NCBI RefSeq assembly: GCF_029227915.1
Contig: NC_079881.1
Location: 14,485,501 to 14,549,500, forward strand
DNA from: Hydractinia symbiolongicarpus
Lineage: Eukaryota; Cnidaria; Hydrozoa; Anthoathecata; Hydractiniidae
DNA length: 64,000 nt
Direction: 5' to 3'
Part shown: positions 33,962-43,767 of the stretch, one piece after another
Numbering within the stretch: position 1 is the stretch's first letter
How the letters are laid out: each line of letters starts with the position of its first letter
The notes under the pieces: model-generated
The model's input: the letters and a program-made list of their open reading frames with translations, nothing else
The model's database searches: none
What the model was told of the DNA's origin: nothing
Made by a program: the position numbers and the translations under genes

Positions 33962-34351
33962 CTATCTCTCCCGCCTCCGTTTTTCATGGTTGTAGATGTC
34001 TCCAACTCCACAGTCCCTACAGGTGTATCTTATCCTACCATGTTCGCCGCATCTACCACCACCCCCGCAGTCCTTGCACTCCGATCTTCGCCTACCATGT
34101 TCCCTGCAGATCTGACTCCCCCCGCAGTCCCTACAGATGGATCTCATCCTTTGATGGTGAAATATTTCACTTCCTCCACACTCTTTACAGGTGGACCTCC
34201 GCCTTTGATGCGGACGCTTTGTACGCTCCTTCGACAACTTGAGAACATTCAGGCATTTGACGCACATTTTTGTTTATTGGCCATTCCCCTTGATTTTAAA
34301 GTCCATAGATAAAACATGTTTACATTTTGAACATTTCTTGGCCTCCTCCAT
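33962..34351 (-). pseudogene. Cys-rich zinc-ribbon repeat protein (right arm)
   Basis: Mirror of 22727-23116 including the in-frame stop after the first CxxC unit. Confidence 0.6.
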
Positions 34352-34393
34352 ATTTGTTTATTAGCCATATCTTCAAGTAGCTTTTTTCTATGG

Positions 34394-34943
34394 TCATTCG
34401 AGAATCCCCCAAGTCCTAGGGTGTTCCAATGTCACATACAGGCATGCATGCCTGGATTTTTTCAACTCAGTTTTAATATGATTCCATTCGGGGACCAAAT
34501 TGGTTTCCTCGTCCATCATTTTCATGTCACTCTTCTCATGAGGAAACCAGTGGAACAAGGCCTTCTTCTGCCTCCTCATATTTTTGGGCAAAGCAGTGTA
34601 CGACTGCGTGAGTAGCCATAAACTATGCTTTCTGTGCCTACCACTGATAGCCAATTCAAGCAGGGATTATCGACGTTTATCGAAATCCTCGTTCGATATA
34701 CAATCATCGACTATGAAGAGACTTTCCTCACCTGCCAGTAATGGGGACAGTTTCTGAGTCCATTCAAACAACTCATTCCCAGGGTCTATCAGGAATGCAT
34801 AGGGGTCTTTCCAAAGTGAGGCCCTTTCGAGGAAGGTACTGTTTCACCGCATAGTTGGACACAAAATGACTATGTTGTGATAGTGCTTTTTACATTCCTG
34901 CTCGAGGAGGTTCAGTACACGTTGTGTTTTCCCACAGCTTGTC
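34394..34943 (-). pseudogene. Broken packaging ATPase, element B (right arm)
   Basis: Mirror of 22135-22684. The P-loop end is cut at 34943 against the ~100 bp repeat (34951-35045), immediately beyond which the NotI-rich transposon begins. Confidence 0.75.
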
Positions 34944-34950
34944 GGTGTAG

Positions 34951-35045
34951 TGTCGTAAAGTCATCGACGATGGAGAGGACTTGGGCAGAAGAAGAGGGAC
35001 GATTTTGATGACACGAGAGTTATGAAGAGAGAAAGAGATAAACAG
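34951..35045. repeat. Copy of the ~100 bp segment at 20026
   Basis: Same orientation as 20026-20128 and nearly identical, but followed after ataaacag by the transposon end taccgtggctgattac (present twice in tandem at 35046-35077). Confidence 0.6.
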
Positions 35046-35061
35046 TACCGTGGCTGATTAC

Positions 35062-35336
35062 TACCGTGGCTGATTACAACGTTTTGTTTTCATTTAATAT
35101 AGGTGCACAGTATAAAGACGCGGCCGCGTAAAATTATGCGCGACCGCGTTTTTCAAAGCGCGGCCGCGTGTTTTTAGGAGCGGCCGCGTGTTTTACCGCC
35201 AGTTTTACCGCCAGTTTCTAAATCTGGTCTGCAGAATGTCAAAGTTAAAACAGGTGCTAAAATACGCGGCCGCGCTTTTTGCCGCTGATTTTGCCGCTAA
35301 TTTCAAGGTAAAACAGGCGGTAAATGACGCGGCCGG
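35062..35336. repeat. Left TIR of the split DDE transposon
   Basis: Matches the reverse complement of 55484-55756 with scattered substitutions. It contains four gcggccgc sites and paired ttttaccgcc words, and is GC-rich compared with the surroundings. Confidence 0.85.
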
Positions 35337-35420
35337 GCAGTTTTCCTTGAGATGTGATTCGATGTGGTCCTGAGAGTCACCACCGTTCAATGGCGAAAAC
35401 GTGTTTACTCGTAGTGCAAG

Positions 35421-36593
35421 ATGGATGCTATGCCAGTCGGTGTCGATGTGTCATTGGAAAATTTAGTGGCGTATTATCATAGCCTACGACCTAAGTTGAA
35501 GTATTTGGAAATATGTATGGTGATTAACAAACGTAATCACAAGTCATTATCTATGAGAAAGTTTCAATCAATATGCACAAGATTGGGCTTACGTCGAACT
35601 AGCAATGTTTCTCGCAGTATCCTGGTAGATATTATTAAGAATGAGTTGCAAGTGTCATCTTCAAGTTTCGGTTACCGGCAAATGACAGAATTGATAGCAT
35701 TGAAGTTTGACGTGATTGTTGCTAAGGAGACTGTGCGAACTATATTGAAGGAGGTGGATCCGTCAGGAGTAGAAAAAAGGATTGGAAAAGTGATTACACG
35801 ACGCATATATGATACCAAAGGTCCTTGTGACATATATCATGGAAATGACAAATTAAAAAGATGGGGATTGCCAATACACGGTGGTATTGATGGTTTCAGC
35901 CGTAAATTACTATGGTTGGTTGTTTCAACAACAAATAATGATCCACTTGTAATCGGAAATTTGTTTTTGCAATGCGTGAAGAGATACGGTGTATGTCTGC
36001 GTATACTGAGAATGGACCGAGGGACGGAAAACATTTATTGTGCGGATTTACAAGAATTTTTCACTGGTAACAGCGATAGTTTTAAGTACGGTCGTTCAAC
36101 GGGAAACCAGAGAATAGAAGCATTTTGGTCTCGCCTCAAGTTGTACAAACTTAATTGGTGGATAAATTATTTCAAACATCTCACATCAACACTCGTATAT
36201 GACCCCGAATTACCAACCCATAGAGAAGCCTTATTTCTTTGTTATATTCCCGTTTTACAGAGAGAATTTAATGATTTTGTCATCACATGGAATTCAAGAA
36301 ACGTACGCCAGTCATCAAGCGCACCAGGAGGTCGTCCAGACCTATTGTTTAATATTCCGTCAGCAAGTGGCTATTCAAATCAAGGGATGCTTGTGGATAG
36401 CACTAAAAAATCTGTCGCTGAAAATGTCATGGGAATTGATCATCATCCAGTTTTCAAAAATAAAGATTTGCATGATTTATTGATTTGTTATATGGGGATA
36501 CATCACTTGCAAGAACCCATGGACGCACAACAATCATTGGAAACATATGTGCAATTACTTGGATTCTTAAGGTATGACGGGTTTATAGTTTAA
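35421..36593 (+). CDS. RVE-fold DDE transposase/integrase
   Basis: 390 residues, apparently intact. Residues ~1-90 contain two helix-turn-helix-like segments (SMRKFQSICTRLGLRR). Residues ~90-140 link to the catalytic core. The core begins at ~155 with GLPIHGGIDGFSRK (first Asp), then RILRMDRGTEN (second Asp, ~200) and STGNQRIEAFWS (Glu, ~235), a D-D-E arrangement of the retroviral integrase fold. The tail contains a GGRPD loop. It would cut and join the TIRs of its own element. The family is abundant in fish and cnidarian genomes. The ATG at 35421 lies ~85 bp inside the left TIR end. Adjacent HECT gene is convergent. Confidence 0.8.
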   Translation: MDAMPVGVDVSLENLVAYYHSLRPKLKYLEICMVINKRNHKSLSMRKFQSICTRLGLRRTSNVSRSILVDIIKNELQVSSSSFGYRQMTELIALKFDVIVAKETVRTILKEVDPSGVEKRIGKVITRRIYDTKGPCDIYHGNDKLKRWGLPIHGGIDGFSRKLLWLVVSTTNNDPLVIGNLFLQCVKRYGVCLRILRMDRGTENIYCADLQEFFTGNSDSFKYGRSTGNQRIEAFWSRLKLYKLNWWINYFKHLTSTLVYDPELPTHREALFLCYIPVLQREFNDFVITWNSRNVRQSSSAPGGRPDLLFNIPSASGYSNQGMLVDSTKKSVAENVMGIDHHPVFKNKDLHDLLICYMGIHHLQEPMDAQQSLETYVQLLGFLRYDGFIV

Positions 36594-36946
36594 TAAGCTA
36601 AACAAAAAGAAACATTTATAAGTCTCTTTGATGAAACATAACATATCCAAACAAAATATCACATATAAATCATGAGAATAACAATCAATAAATTTTCCAA
36701 TATCATAAAAGAGGCGAAATTCGCTCGTTTTCACTGGGAGCACTTTAACAAATTCAAAAAAATTTCAATAAAACGTATATGAAGAACTGAGATCTCTTGG
36801 GGGTTATAAGGTTACACTAAAAAGTCCTAAAGAATCCTAAAGAGTCCTAAAAAAAGTGATTACCAAAAAACTTGATAACAAAATTTTCATTTAAAAAAAG
36901 ACTAAAAACATTTTTTCAATAATATATGATACAAAACACGAATATT
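36594..36946. other. Spacer between convergent transposase and HECT genes
   Basis: AT-rich, no frame. It contains a short tandem of gtcctaaagaatcctaaaga near 36825-36850 and likely polyadenylation signals for both genes (aataaa words near 36685 and 36768). Confidence 0.5.
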
Positions 36947-39115
36947 TTAAACAACACCAAATCCAGTCCCTCCGAATTTAGCAGCAATCTTCAGATTATG
37001 CTCAACTTTTTTTGTTGGTAGAGTAGCATTAAGTCCACATGTAGAAATTTTTGTAAAGTTGAAATCACAGTTAAAAAAATATCAATGTTTTTATCCAAAC
37101 CCTTTCTTGGAATTTTATCCATTCCAGTGAATAAAAACAGTATGTCTTTAAGAGATATCTCATCATAGTTTCCATTAGCAACATCAGCTAAAAACAGCTC
37201 ACAGTCACAAATGGCATTGGAAATATCACGGTGTAAATTAGAACCAATTTCTTCGACGTTGCGAAAGCATAGAATAACAAGAAGCTCATCAAGAGTTAAG
37301 ATCTTTTCATCTGGCAATAAAAAAGCTTTCATAGTGTGACAATTGGATTGTAACATAAATTCTGGACATATACTTTTTAGTCCTTCTCCAAATTGTGATA
37401 TTGCAGCACGATTTTTCATCACTAAATAACTGATTGAAAAAACTTGCTTGTTTTGTTCGATATCAGGTACAGGAACAATGTTCAAATCAAGTAGATCTTC
37501 ATTCTCGCCACTCTCAAGTTTATCCAATTTATACTTGAATTCTGCATCATTTATTGGTGTTATTTTATCAGGATATGGCAAATCATACAATGCATTGAAA
37601 ATGAGCTCAGAGAAACATTCGGGACCTCTTCCAACATGTATAATAGATGCACCTGTTAACTGCCCAAGCTTGTAATATACTTTTTTTAATACACCATCTG
37701 GCATTAATTTGAAACAAAATCCTTTGTCATCTCCGAAAAATACCCCAGGGATAGTGGTAAACCGTCTCATTGACAATGAGTAAAATTCGCGCAGCGGTCC
37801 ACCTGCATCAGCACCGGGTTCACCTGCAAATCTGATAGCTATTTTTTCAGACGAAAGATCAAAATTTTGACGTAATAATACAGGCCAAAAACGCTGTGAA
37901 TCTCGTTGTTTGATGATATGCTTTGTGTTTATTTTTGGTAAATTGGTGAAGTAGCTTTCACAGTTTTGCATAAATGCGATAGAATCAGTTTCTGTTTCTT
38001 CAAACTGTGGAGTAGCATTATCAAAATTATCTGTCTCATAATTTTCCATAAAACGATTCACTTCATCATCACCAAATGCTGAACTGTTCTCTGTTGATTC
38101 TAGTTGAAGAGACAATGAGGGTGAGCCAATTGAATGTCTATATCTCACTGGTTTTTGTGTGTTTCTTGAAAAATGTCTCAATCTCAAATCACAAAGAGTA
38201 GAATTTTCTATGTTTACATCTATGTCAGTTTTGGCAGTATTTGTCACAGCATCTGGATCGGGTGATGCTAAAAAAGTATCCTCTGTCATAATGTTGTCTG
38301 TTTGATCTGCTAGCAAAGTTGCTGTGTAACTTTCATTTTGCTCACAGCGTAGACAGCTACCAATATACGTACAAGAACAAACACTGCATATACTTCTGTC
38401 AACAAAATTCGATCCTGGTAAGCTGGGTGGCACAGTAATTGTTGAGGTACCTTCTGCCCATGCAGATGATATTACTGTTTCTTCTGGTCCAATAATTTCT
38501 GTATCTAATTCAAACATGCTTGAATATGACTTATTGCACAAATTTGAAAACTCCAACTTCGCAAATGATTTAGGATAGTATAAATATACTTGTATTCCTT
38601 TTTTTTTTGTCTCTACAACTCAAACCATATGTTTCTATATCAACGAAATCTTGCTCCAGAAAGTGACCGTTATAATTACCAACAAATGTTTGATCTTTCT
38701 GTGGTATATCATAGTGTTTACGTATTTCGTCATGTAGCTCAGGGTATTTTGTAGATTGATTAAATAGTGTCAAATAACTCTGGTTGTTTTCCATTTTATA
38801 TTTTGATAACTTATCTTTACACTTCAATTCAACATTAACTTTGTAGGTTTCCCTTACAGTTATCGGATGGTTATGAATATCATATTTCCCAGAGTGGGCT
38901 CTTTTCAATATTTTTCTTAGTTCATCTGCCTTTTCATGATAGGACTTCTCTTCAACCACAGGGAGTGCAAATATCAGCCGATATGATAATATATCTCCAT
39001 ACGCCAACCCTAGCTCCACAAGCTTTTGTTGTTCAACTTGAGGAGCCACATTATCGTCAATTTTGTTCAGGATGAACGAATTCAACAAATACTCCTTTCC
39101 TACCTCTGGACTCAA
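36947..39115 (-). CDS. HECT E3 ubiquitin-ligase-like protein carried by the DDE transposon
   Basis: Two long frames, 38570-39115 and 36991-38556, read as one gene of ~720 residues with a frame change in the t-run near 38600. The middle has a C-rich segment (CSVCSCTYIGSCLRC). The HECT N-lobe starts at RFAGEPGADAGGPLREFYSL. The C-lobe runs through LFLFTGMDKIPRKG. The frame of 36991-38556 loses the family's end, but a second shift in the a-run near 37072 gives a frame with STCGLNATLPT, containing the expected catalytic Cys, which ends at TAA 36947-36949. Both shifts are in homopolymers. HECT-like genes of this G2E3-like type often ride on transposons; the cargo role is unknown. A spliced 5' exon (for example ATG near 39300, ending AAG/GTAAAC at 39271) is possible. 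Confidence 0.65.
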
Positions 39116-39394
39116 GGAAAGTTTTCACCTAAACAAAACATATAGCTATTATCAAAACTGACTTGTGTGATGTGAAAGATTTCCTTAGGTCAGTGTGTTT
39201 CTTTGCCTACTATCTTCGTAGATTTGCAATAAATAAAGCGAAATAAGCTAGCTAATTGCTTGTTTACCTTTTCAAAGCTTCCGGCTGCAGCTGCCATTTT
39301 CTGTGAGTTCTGAGAAGTAACTTTCTAAGAATTCCGTTCTAGTGTTCCAGGGCTCTAATTTGCAGATCAGAACACTGCGCCCTTGCCCACATCC
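39116..39394. other. 5' region of the HECT-like gene up to the Polinton insertion point
   Basis: The minus strand reads ATGGCAGCTGCAGCCGG near 39283-39300, followed by AAG/GTAAAC, a good splice donor, with tttag acceptor-like sequence near 39130. The reading phase across this intron does not fit simply, so I leave it as a possible 5' exon. The Polinton starts at 39395. Confidence 0.35.
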
Positions 39395-39694
39395 AGAGAT
39401 AGGAAAATGCCGATCCTAGGACAGCGATTAATATGTTGTGCCACTCCACGTCAATTTATAGATCATCCACGTCAAATCAACGATAGAAGAGTCCATAAAA
39501 TCCATGTGCACTTTACCACTTTACGTTAAATAAGCGGGCATGCTCTATAATATCTGTCCAAAACCCCCTCCCCAGCCGTGTCCCCCTGGTCCCCTCCCCG
39601 TCCCATGGGTCCCTCCCCACCCTCATCTGTCGTGCCCTATAATTTATAGTGATATGTGTCTATAATGTCCTCTTGCCAGTGTGGTAATACCATC
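39395..39694. repeat. Left terminal inverted repeat of element A
   Basis: Position p pairs with 94836-p. It begins agagataggaaaatgccgat. Near 39545-39650 there is a GC-rich, purine/pyrimidine-biased block. Its inner 50 bp are the reverse complement of the last PolB codons. Confidence 0.95.
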
Positions 39695-39925
39695 AATGAT
39701 AATAAAACATAAATAAATAACAACACGCAAGCAGTTTTTGTTATCTTGTAAAACCATCTGTCAATCAAACGCTTATAACAATAGGATTTTACATACCAGA
39801 AAGTTGTTTACATAAGAAAAAAGTCAAAACGAAAGTAGCCGTTGCTAAGGATATTTGGTATGTAAGGAATGCATTGTTTCTCTATTGTTATTCTGGCTTG
39901 ATTGACATTTAATTGACGTCATTCT
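39695..39925. other. Element A spacer inside the left TIR
   Basis: AT-rich, no frame; presumably the 3' flank of the minus-strand gene at 39926. Confidence 0.5.
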
Positions 39926-41119
39926 TTATCTAAACAAATACCATATGAAATAACCTGTTGTCATAACAATCACAAGAGCGATCTTCTCATCTTCGTGTGT
40001 AGGAGGAGTATCTTTGTGGTAAGGTGCAGTAATGTGTTTATCAGTAATATGTTTATCAGTAATGTGTTTATCAGGACCGGAGGTCCCAGGAATAGGAATA
40101 GGACTGGATGTCCTATCAGGAATCTTTTTATGTGATTCAGCTGTTTTTTCAATAACATTAACCTTTAGATTAATCCCAATGGTCAGATCTTCACCCGATA
40201 TCAAAATCTTGTTGTTGTAACCTACCACCCCTGTTTTAATTTTGAGATTCATGTCACTAGGTAACATATAAATACCTTGTCCAACCGAATAATCAACCTT
40301 ACTTGAAGCGTAGTTTTACGTATCCTGATAACGTTTAATGTCCTCCTGAATATCAACCCTACGGTTAACAATGTCTTCAAGGTTATTCATAAAAACTCTT
40401 TGGGCGGTCAGAGCACTTGAATCATTACCAAGGATGGAGGAGCGTGCTGAGGCCTGAGAGCTAAGAACAAGATAGGCATAGGCCCTAACACTGCTTGAGA
40501 TCTTCACAAGGCCCGTTTTTGTAAATCCATCGGATTTTTCCACAATCCACCGCGTCATGGAGTCGTTAGTGAAATAACTCAACCCGGGAGTTGGATAGTC
40601 TTTACGTCTTTTTTGATATGAGCTGAAAAAGTACTGACCTCTGTATTTCATGTGGTTGGAATCAACATCATACTCACCACAGATTTTTAGAAATTCCTCA
40701 TTTGAATAAGGATTATCATATTGATTAAAACTATCCTCAAAGGGTAGAGGTGTCTGTAGGCGTTTAATGATTCGTCTAATGTGATAATACACATGAAAAC
40801 GATATATCGACCTGACCATAGATCTACCATCCTTCAGGTGTTCGGAACTTACCCCACAGGCACTTGAAGCGCACCAAGTGGCGAAATTTAGCTGGGTTTG
40901 CCATAATCTAAAAGGTTGCTCATTCCAAATTCTCATACGTTGCGCGTTCTGACTAAGTTCATAATTGGTAAAAATATTAGGAAAGGAAGCGGGGAAAGAA
41001 CCACTTTCGGACACAATAATAGCCTGTTTGTACAGATCCCTAGCGCTCAATATTTGAAGATCCAGACCTCCATTTGGTTTATATGTCGCATTCGGGTTAT
41101 ATCTGAAAATGTCATCCAT
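39926..41119 (-). pseudogene. Conserved Polinton structural-type protein, element A, with one in-frame stop
   Basis: The frame runs from ATG 41119 to TAA at 40316-40318 (267 residues), then stays open in the same frame into 40267-39926 (113 residues from the next ATG). The first part has RYNPNATYKPNGG, WQTQLNFATWCASSACGV, SIYRFHVYYHIRRI, a CGEYDV box and VRAYAYLVLSSQASARSSILG. The second has MLPSDMNLKIKTGVVGYNN, an IPIPGTSGPD linker with three ITDKH repeats and a C-terminal hydrophobic helix. The same two parts exist in element B, so this is one gene with a nonsense codon (or stop readthrough). It is divergent from the next gene with only 38 bp between starts. Role: probably virion assembly; unproven. 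Confidence 0.65.
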
Positions 41120-41157
41120 TCTTTGATTTAAATATATTCACAATCTCTAATATAATA
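41120..41157. promoter_or_regulatory. Bidirectional promoter region
   Basis: Only 38 bp separate the divergent ATGs at 41119 (minus) and 41158 (plus). The interval is AT-rich (taaatatattcac, taatataataatg), so the two structural-type genes probably share initiation elements. Confidence 0.45.
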
Positions 41158-41721
41158 ATGTATATCACAATAAAGGACGTAAATAGCGAGAAGAAAATCT
41201 ATTTGTATCAACCGATAGACAACTCACATGGTACAAAGGAGGTTGCGATCGTGGAGACGTTTTCGGATAATGTCACATATGTAGCTACGGCTCCAATAGA
41301 TATACCATTGGCTGATGGAGTTACCACGGTTAGGTTACCACAGGGTCAGCACTACACAGGGAGGGAGTTGAATTCAATCGTGAGAGGTGATGTAAAATCA
41401 ACACCACTAGCTAGAAACTCTAAGTTGGGTAAAATATTCAATCTAGGGGGTATAACGGAACTACATTTTAATGTTAATGAATTGGATAATTCATTAAATC
41501 TTAAAGATGGTGAATATAGCAACAACCTGATGACATATCATATATCCGAGTATGGTGGTGATTTTACATATATTGAACCGAAAAATCCGCAATATAAGAA
41601 ACTAAAGAAAGGTTTACTTCAATCACTTACCATGAGAGTCACAGGTCAGGATGGTAAGGTGCTATGGGGTGGTATGAAGACAACAGTTACCTTACACATA
41701 AGAGATACGGTGGACGGATGA
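41158..41721 (+). CDS. Putative minor capsid (penton-like) protein
   Basis: 187 residues rich in predicted beta strands, starting MYITIKDVNS and ending with a strand pair LTMRVTGQDGKVLW--MKTTVTLHI, which resembles the last strands of single-jelly-roll Polinton pentons. It lies immediately upstream of the putative major capsid gene on the same strand, as pentons usually do. The element B counterpart (30733-31405) has the same position. It would form capsid vertices. Identification is by length, strand pattern and order rather than by a diagnostic motif. Confidence 0.5.
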   Translation: MYITIKDVNSEKKIYLYQPIDNSHGTKEVAIVETFSDNVTYVATAPIDIPLADGVTTVRLPQGQHYTGRELNSIVRGDVKSTPLARNSKLGKIFNLGGITELHFNVNELDNSLNLKDGEYSNNLMTYHISEYGGDFTYIEPKNPQYKKLKKGLLQSLTMRVTGQDGKVLWGGMKTTVTLHIRDTVDG

Positions 41722-41782
41722 TACATCTAACGTAGCATTAACCGAATTAAAGTAAAATAAAATAAAAGTAATATGGAATAGC

Positions 41783-43102
41783 ATGGAATACGGGAAAAAG
41801 TTAAACCCAGAACGTTCACTTAGAATCGCACATGGCGTAAAAGGAACGCATCAAAAAGTAATTGTCACTCACAACCCAAGTGAGATTGATCAGAACCAGT
41901 TACTCCTGATTAGGTTCCCTAATTTAGGTAACGATGATGTCATTGTTCCGGGTACTTCGAAAATAAGTTTCGACATTGATCTCGAGTCAAAAGCTGACAC
42001 GAAGAGAACATTGGTCTCTAACATCGGGAGGGCAATTGTTAAAAAGCTGGCTATCAAGTTCGAGGGTACCGAGATTCTGAGCATTGATGACTTTGATCTT
42101 TTCGGATGCTACAGAGATTTATGGCTGACAAAGCATGAGAAGGGGAACTCAATCAGACAGGGTATCATATCCGATGATGGGTGCACGGAAAATTGCATGA
42201 AACTGAGAGTTGGAGCCGCGGATAAAGACGCATCGGAGGTCGCGGACAAAGCCATTTATGATGCATACAAAAACAAGTTCACCATACCACTAGATTTTGA
42301 AATGTTGGATAGCACGATCCCATATTATCAGGCCGGATTAGGTAATAGGTTATGTTATGAGATAACATTCAATAATTACGATAGGGTCGTATTATCAACA
42401 CCGACCAAACCTTCCGGTGCCGCCGCGGCATCGGCGCCGGATGCTAAATACAAAATCTCCAACATATCTCTGGAATATGAGATTGTGACACAACCGACAC
42501 TTGCCAGATTCATTTCAAATGAATACGAAAACATGGCCGTACTTTACGACAGATTCTTGAGACATAGACAAATTAGGGTGGATAAGTCAGACACAACGTG
42601 GAATTGGTCATTCAATACACCATGCAAGTCCCTGAAGGGTATATTGGTTCTGTTTGAGGAAGAGAAAGCTTACAAACGAGATACAGGTAGGTTCTACAAT
42701 CCTAAGATCAAAAAGGTATCCGCTATAGTTGAGGGTAAGCCTAACCAACTTTTCGCTCAGGGAATGCAACCGTTTGAGCATTATGGTGAAATTTGCAAGT
42801 ATTTTGCGGAGGGCAAGCAAAGGGATGGCAATGCCGGTGAAATACAAAAACATTTGCAATTACATGATGTGAAAGTCTCCGACTACCTAACCACGAAATA
42901 TGCTCTATGGCTGGATTTCAGAACCATAGATGAAAACTCACTGCACGGGACTGGTCGACGGATTGAAAATGCGAGTGAGGGCATCACACTGCAAGTTGAA
43001 AAGACGGCCGAGGCAGCGGGATCCTTAAACGCTTACATATATCTAATCATGGATGCTCAATTAAATATTCAAAACGGTGAAATTATGGATGTACTATATT
43101 AA
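41783..43102 (+). CDS. Putative major capsid protein (double jelly-roll type)
   Basis: 439 residues, intact. The first half has GTSKISFDIDLES and VKKLAIKFEGTEIL, and the second YKISNISLEYEIVTQPTLARFISNEYE, followed by LYDRFLRHRQI, SDTTWNWSFNTPCKSLKGILVLFEEE, FYNPKI, QGMQPFEHY and a final LNAYIYLIMDAQLNI. Two similar beta-rich halves and this set of phrases match capsid-like proteins of cnidarian Polintons as I know them. An Ala-rich loop (~210-215) links the halves. The gene is followed by the packaging ATPase with 1 bp between stop and ATG (43104), so they are coupled in one transcription unit. It is shorter than typical 500-650-residue Polinton capsids. Confidence 0.6.
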   Translation: MEYGKKLNPERSLRIAHGVKGTHQKVIVTHNPSEIDQNQLLLIRFPNLGNDDVIVPGTSKISFDIDLESKADTKRTLVSNIGRAIVKKLAIKFEGTEILSIDDFDLFGCYRDLWLTKHEKGNSIRQGIISDDGCTENCMKLRVGAADKDASEVADKAIYDAYKNKFTIPLDFEMLDSTIPYYQAGLGNRLCYEITFNNYDRVVLSTPTKPSGAAAASAPDAKYKISNISLEYEIVTQPTLARFISNEYENMAVLYDRFLRHRQIRVDKSDTTWNWSFNTPCKSLKGILVLFEEEKAYKRDTGRFYNPKIKKVSAIVEGKPNQLFAQGMQPFEHYGEICKYFAEGKQRDGNAGEIQKHLQLHDVKVSDYLTTKYALWLDFRTIDENSLHGTGRRIENASEGITLQVEKTAEAAGSLNAYIYLIMDAQLNIQNGEIMDVLY

Positions 43103-43103
43103 G

Positions 43104-43700
43104 ATGGACTACATGAAAGATCCTCACACGGCGCTATTCGTCGGTCCAACGGGCTGCGGAAAATCCAAACGCGTTGTAACACTACTAGAGAGTGAATACT
43201 TTGATCACTTTGATTTCATTGTGATTATATGTCCAACATTAAGATGGAACAAGACATATATGTGTCGAAAATGGTTCTGGAGGGATAAATATGTGATTCT
43301 AATTGAGCCCATGGGTATGTTGTATGAATGGATCCAAAAGATGACGGATTTCTGTGCCGGATACAAAACATTATTCCTGATCGATGACATCATCGCGGAT
43401 GAAAAACTGGACAAAAAGAGGCAACCATTGCTGGAGCTGGCCATCAGTGGTCGACATCGAAACCACACCATGTGGCTACTCACACAATCATACACCGCGA
43501 TACCGAAGAACTTACGAAGGCAGGCGAAAATGTTATATGTGTGGTATCCGAAGGACAGACATGATCTCGCAACTATCCACGAGGAGAATGGTGTCATTGA
43601 ATCATCAGAGATACAGAAGGTTAAGGAAAGGCTAAAAGATGGCAAATATACACATTTAGTCATGAGGATGGAACATCCAAGAACCCACGTGATTTGCTAG
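43104..43700 (+). CDS. Genome-packaging ATPase (FtsK/HerA, A32-like)
   Basis: About 198 residues from ATG 43104, chosen because it lies just past the capsid stop and 8 codons before the P-loop. Walker A is GPTGCGKSKR (~10-20), Walker B is TLFLIDDII (~90-98), and SGRHRNHTMWLLTQSYTAIPKN carries the sensor/arginine region. The end is a MEHPRTH box. This is the DNA-translocating ATPase that fills viral capsids. The element B copy is homologous but broken. The hairpin at 43716-43734 follows 16 bp after the stop. Confidence 0.9.
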   Translation: MDYMKDPHTALFVGPTGCGKSKRVVTLLESEYFDHFDFIVIICPTLRWNKTYMCRKWFWRDKYVILIEPMGMLYEWIQKMTDFCAGYKTLFLIDDIIADEKLDKKRQPLLELAISGRHRNHTMWLLTQSYTAIPKNLRRQAKMLYVWYPKDRHDLATIHEENGVIESSEIQKVKERLKDGKYTHLVMRMEHPRTHVIC

Positions 43701-43715
43701 ATTGGAAGTTTTTTT

Positions 43716-43734
43716 GTTACAAGACCCTTGTAAC
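43716..43734 (+). terminator. 3' hairpin: GTTACAAG acc CTTGTAAC
   Basis: Perfect 8 bp stem with a 3 nt loop, preceded by a run of seven T and followed by AAAT, 16 bp after the ATPase stop. One of five related hairpins in element A, all at gene ends. Confidence 0.65.
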
Positions 43735-43767
43735 AAATCTATAGGAAAACTACAGTACTATCCTATA

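Larger units (their letters stand above)
29451..36051. repeat. Right arm of the 6.6 kb inverted duplication
   Basis: Mirror of 21027-27627. This arm is continuous with the complete transposase gene on its outer side and with the complete membrane-protein gene on its inner side. It is therefore the parental copy, and the left arm is the derived one. Confidence 0.9.
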
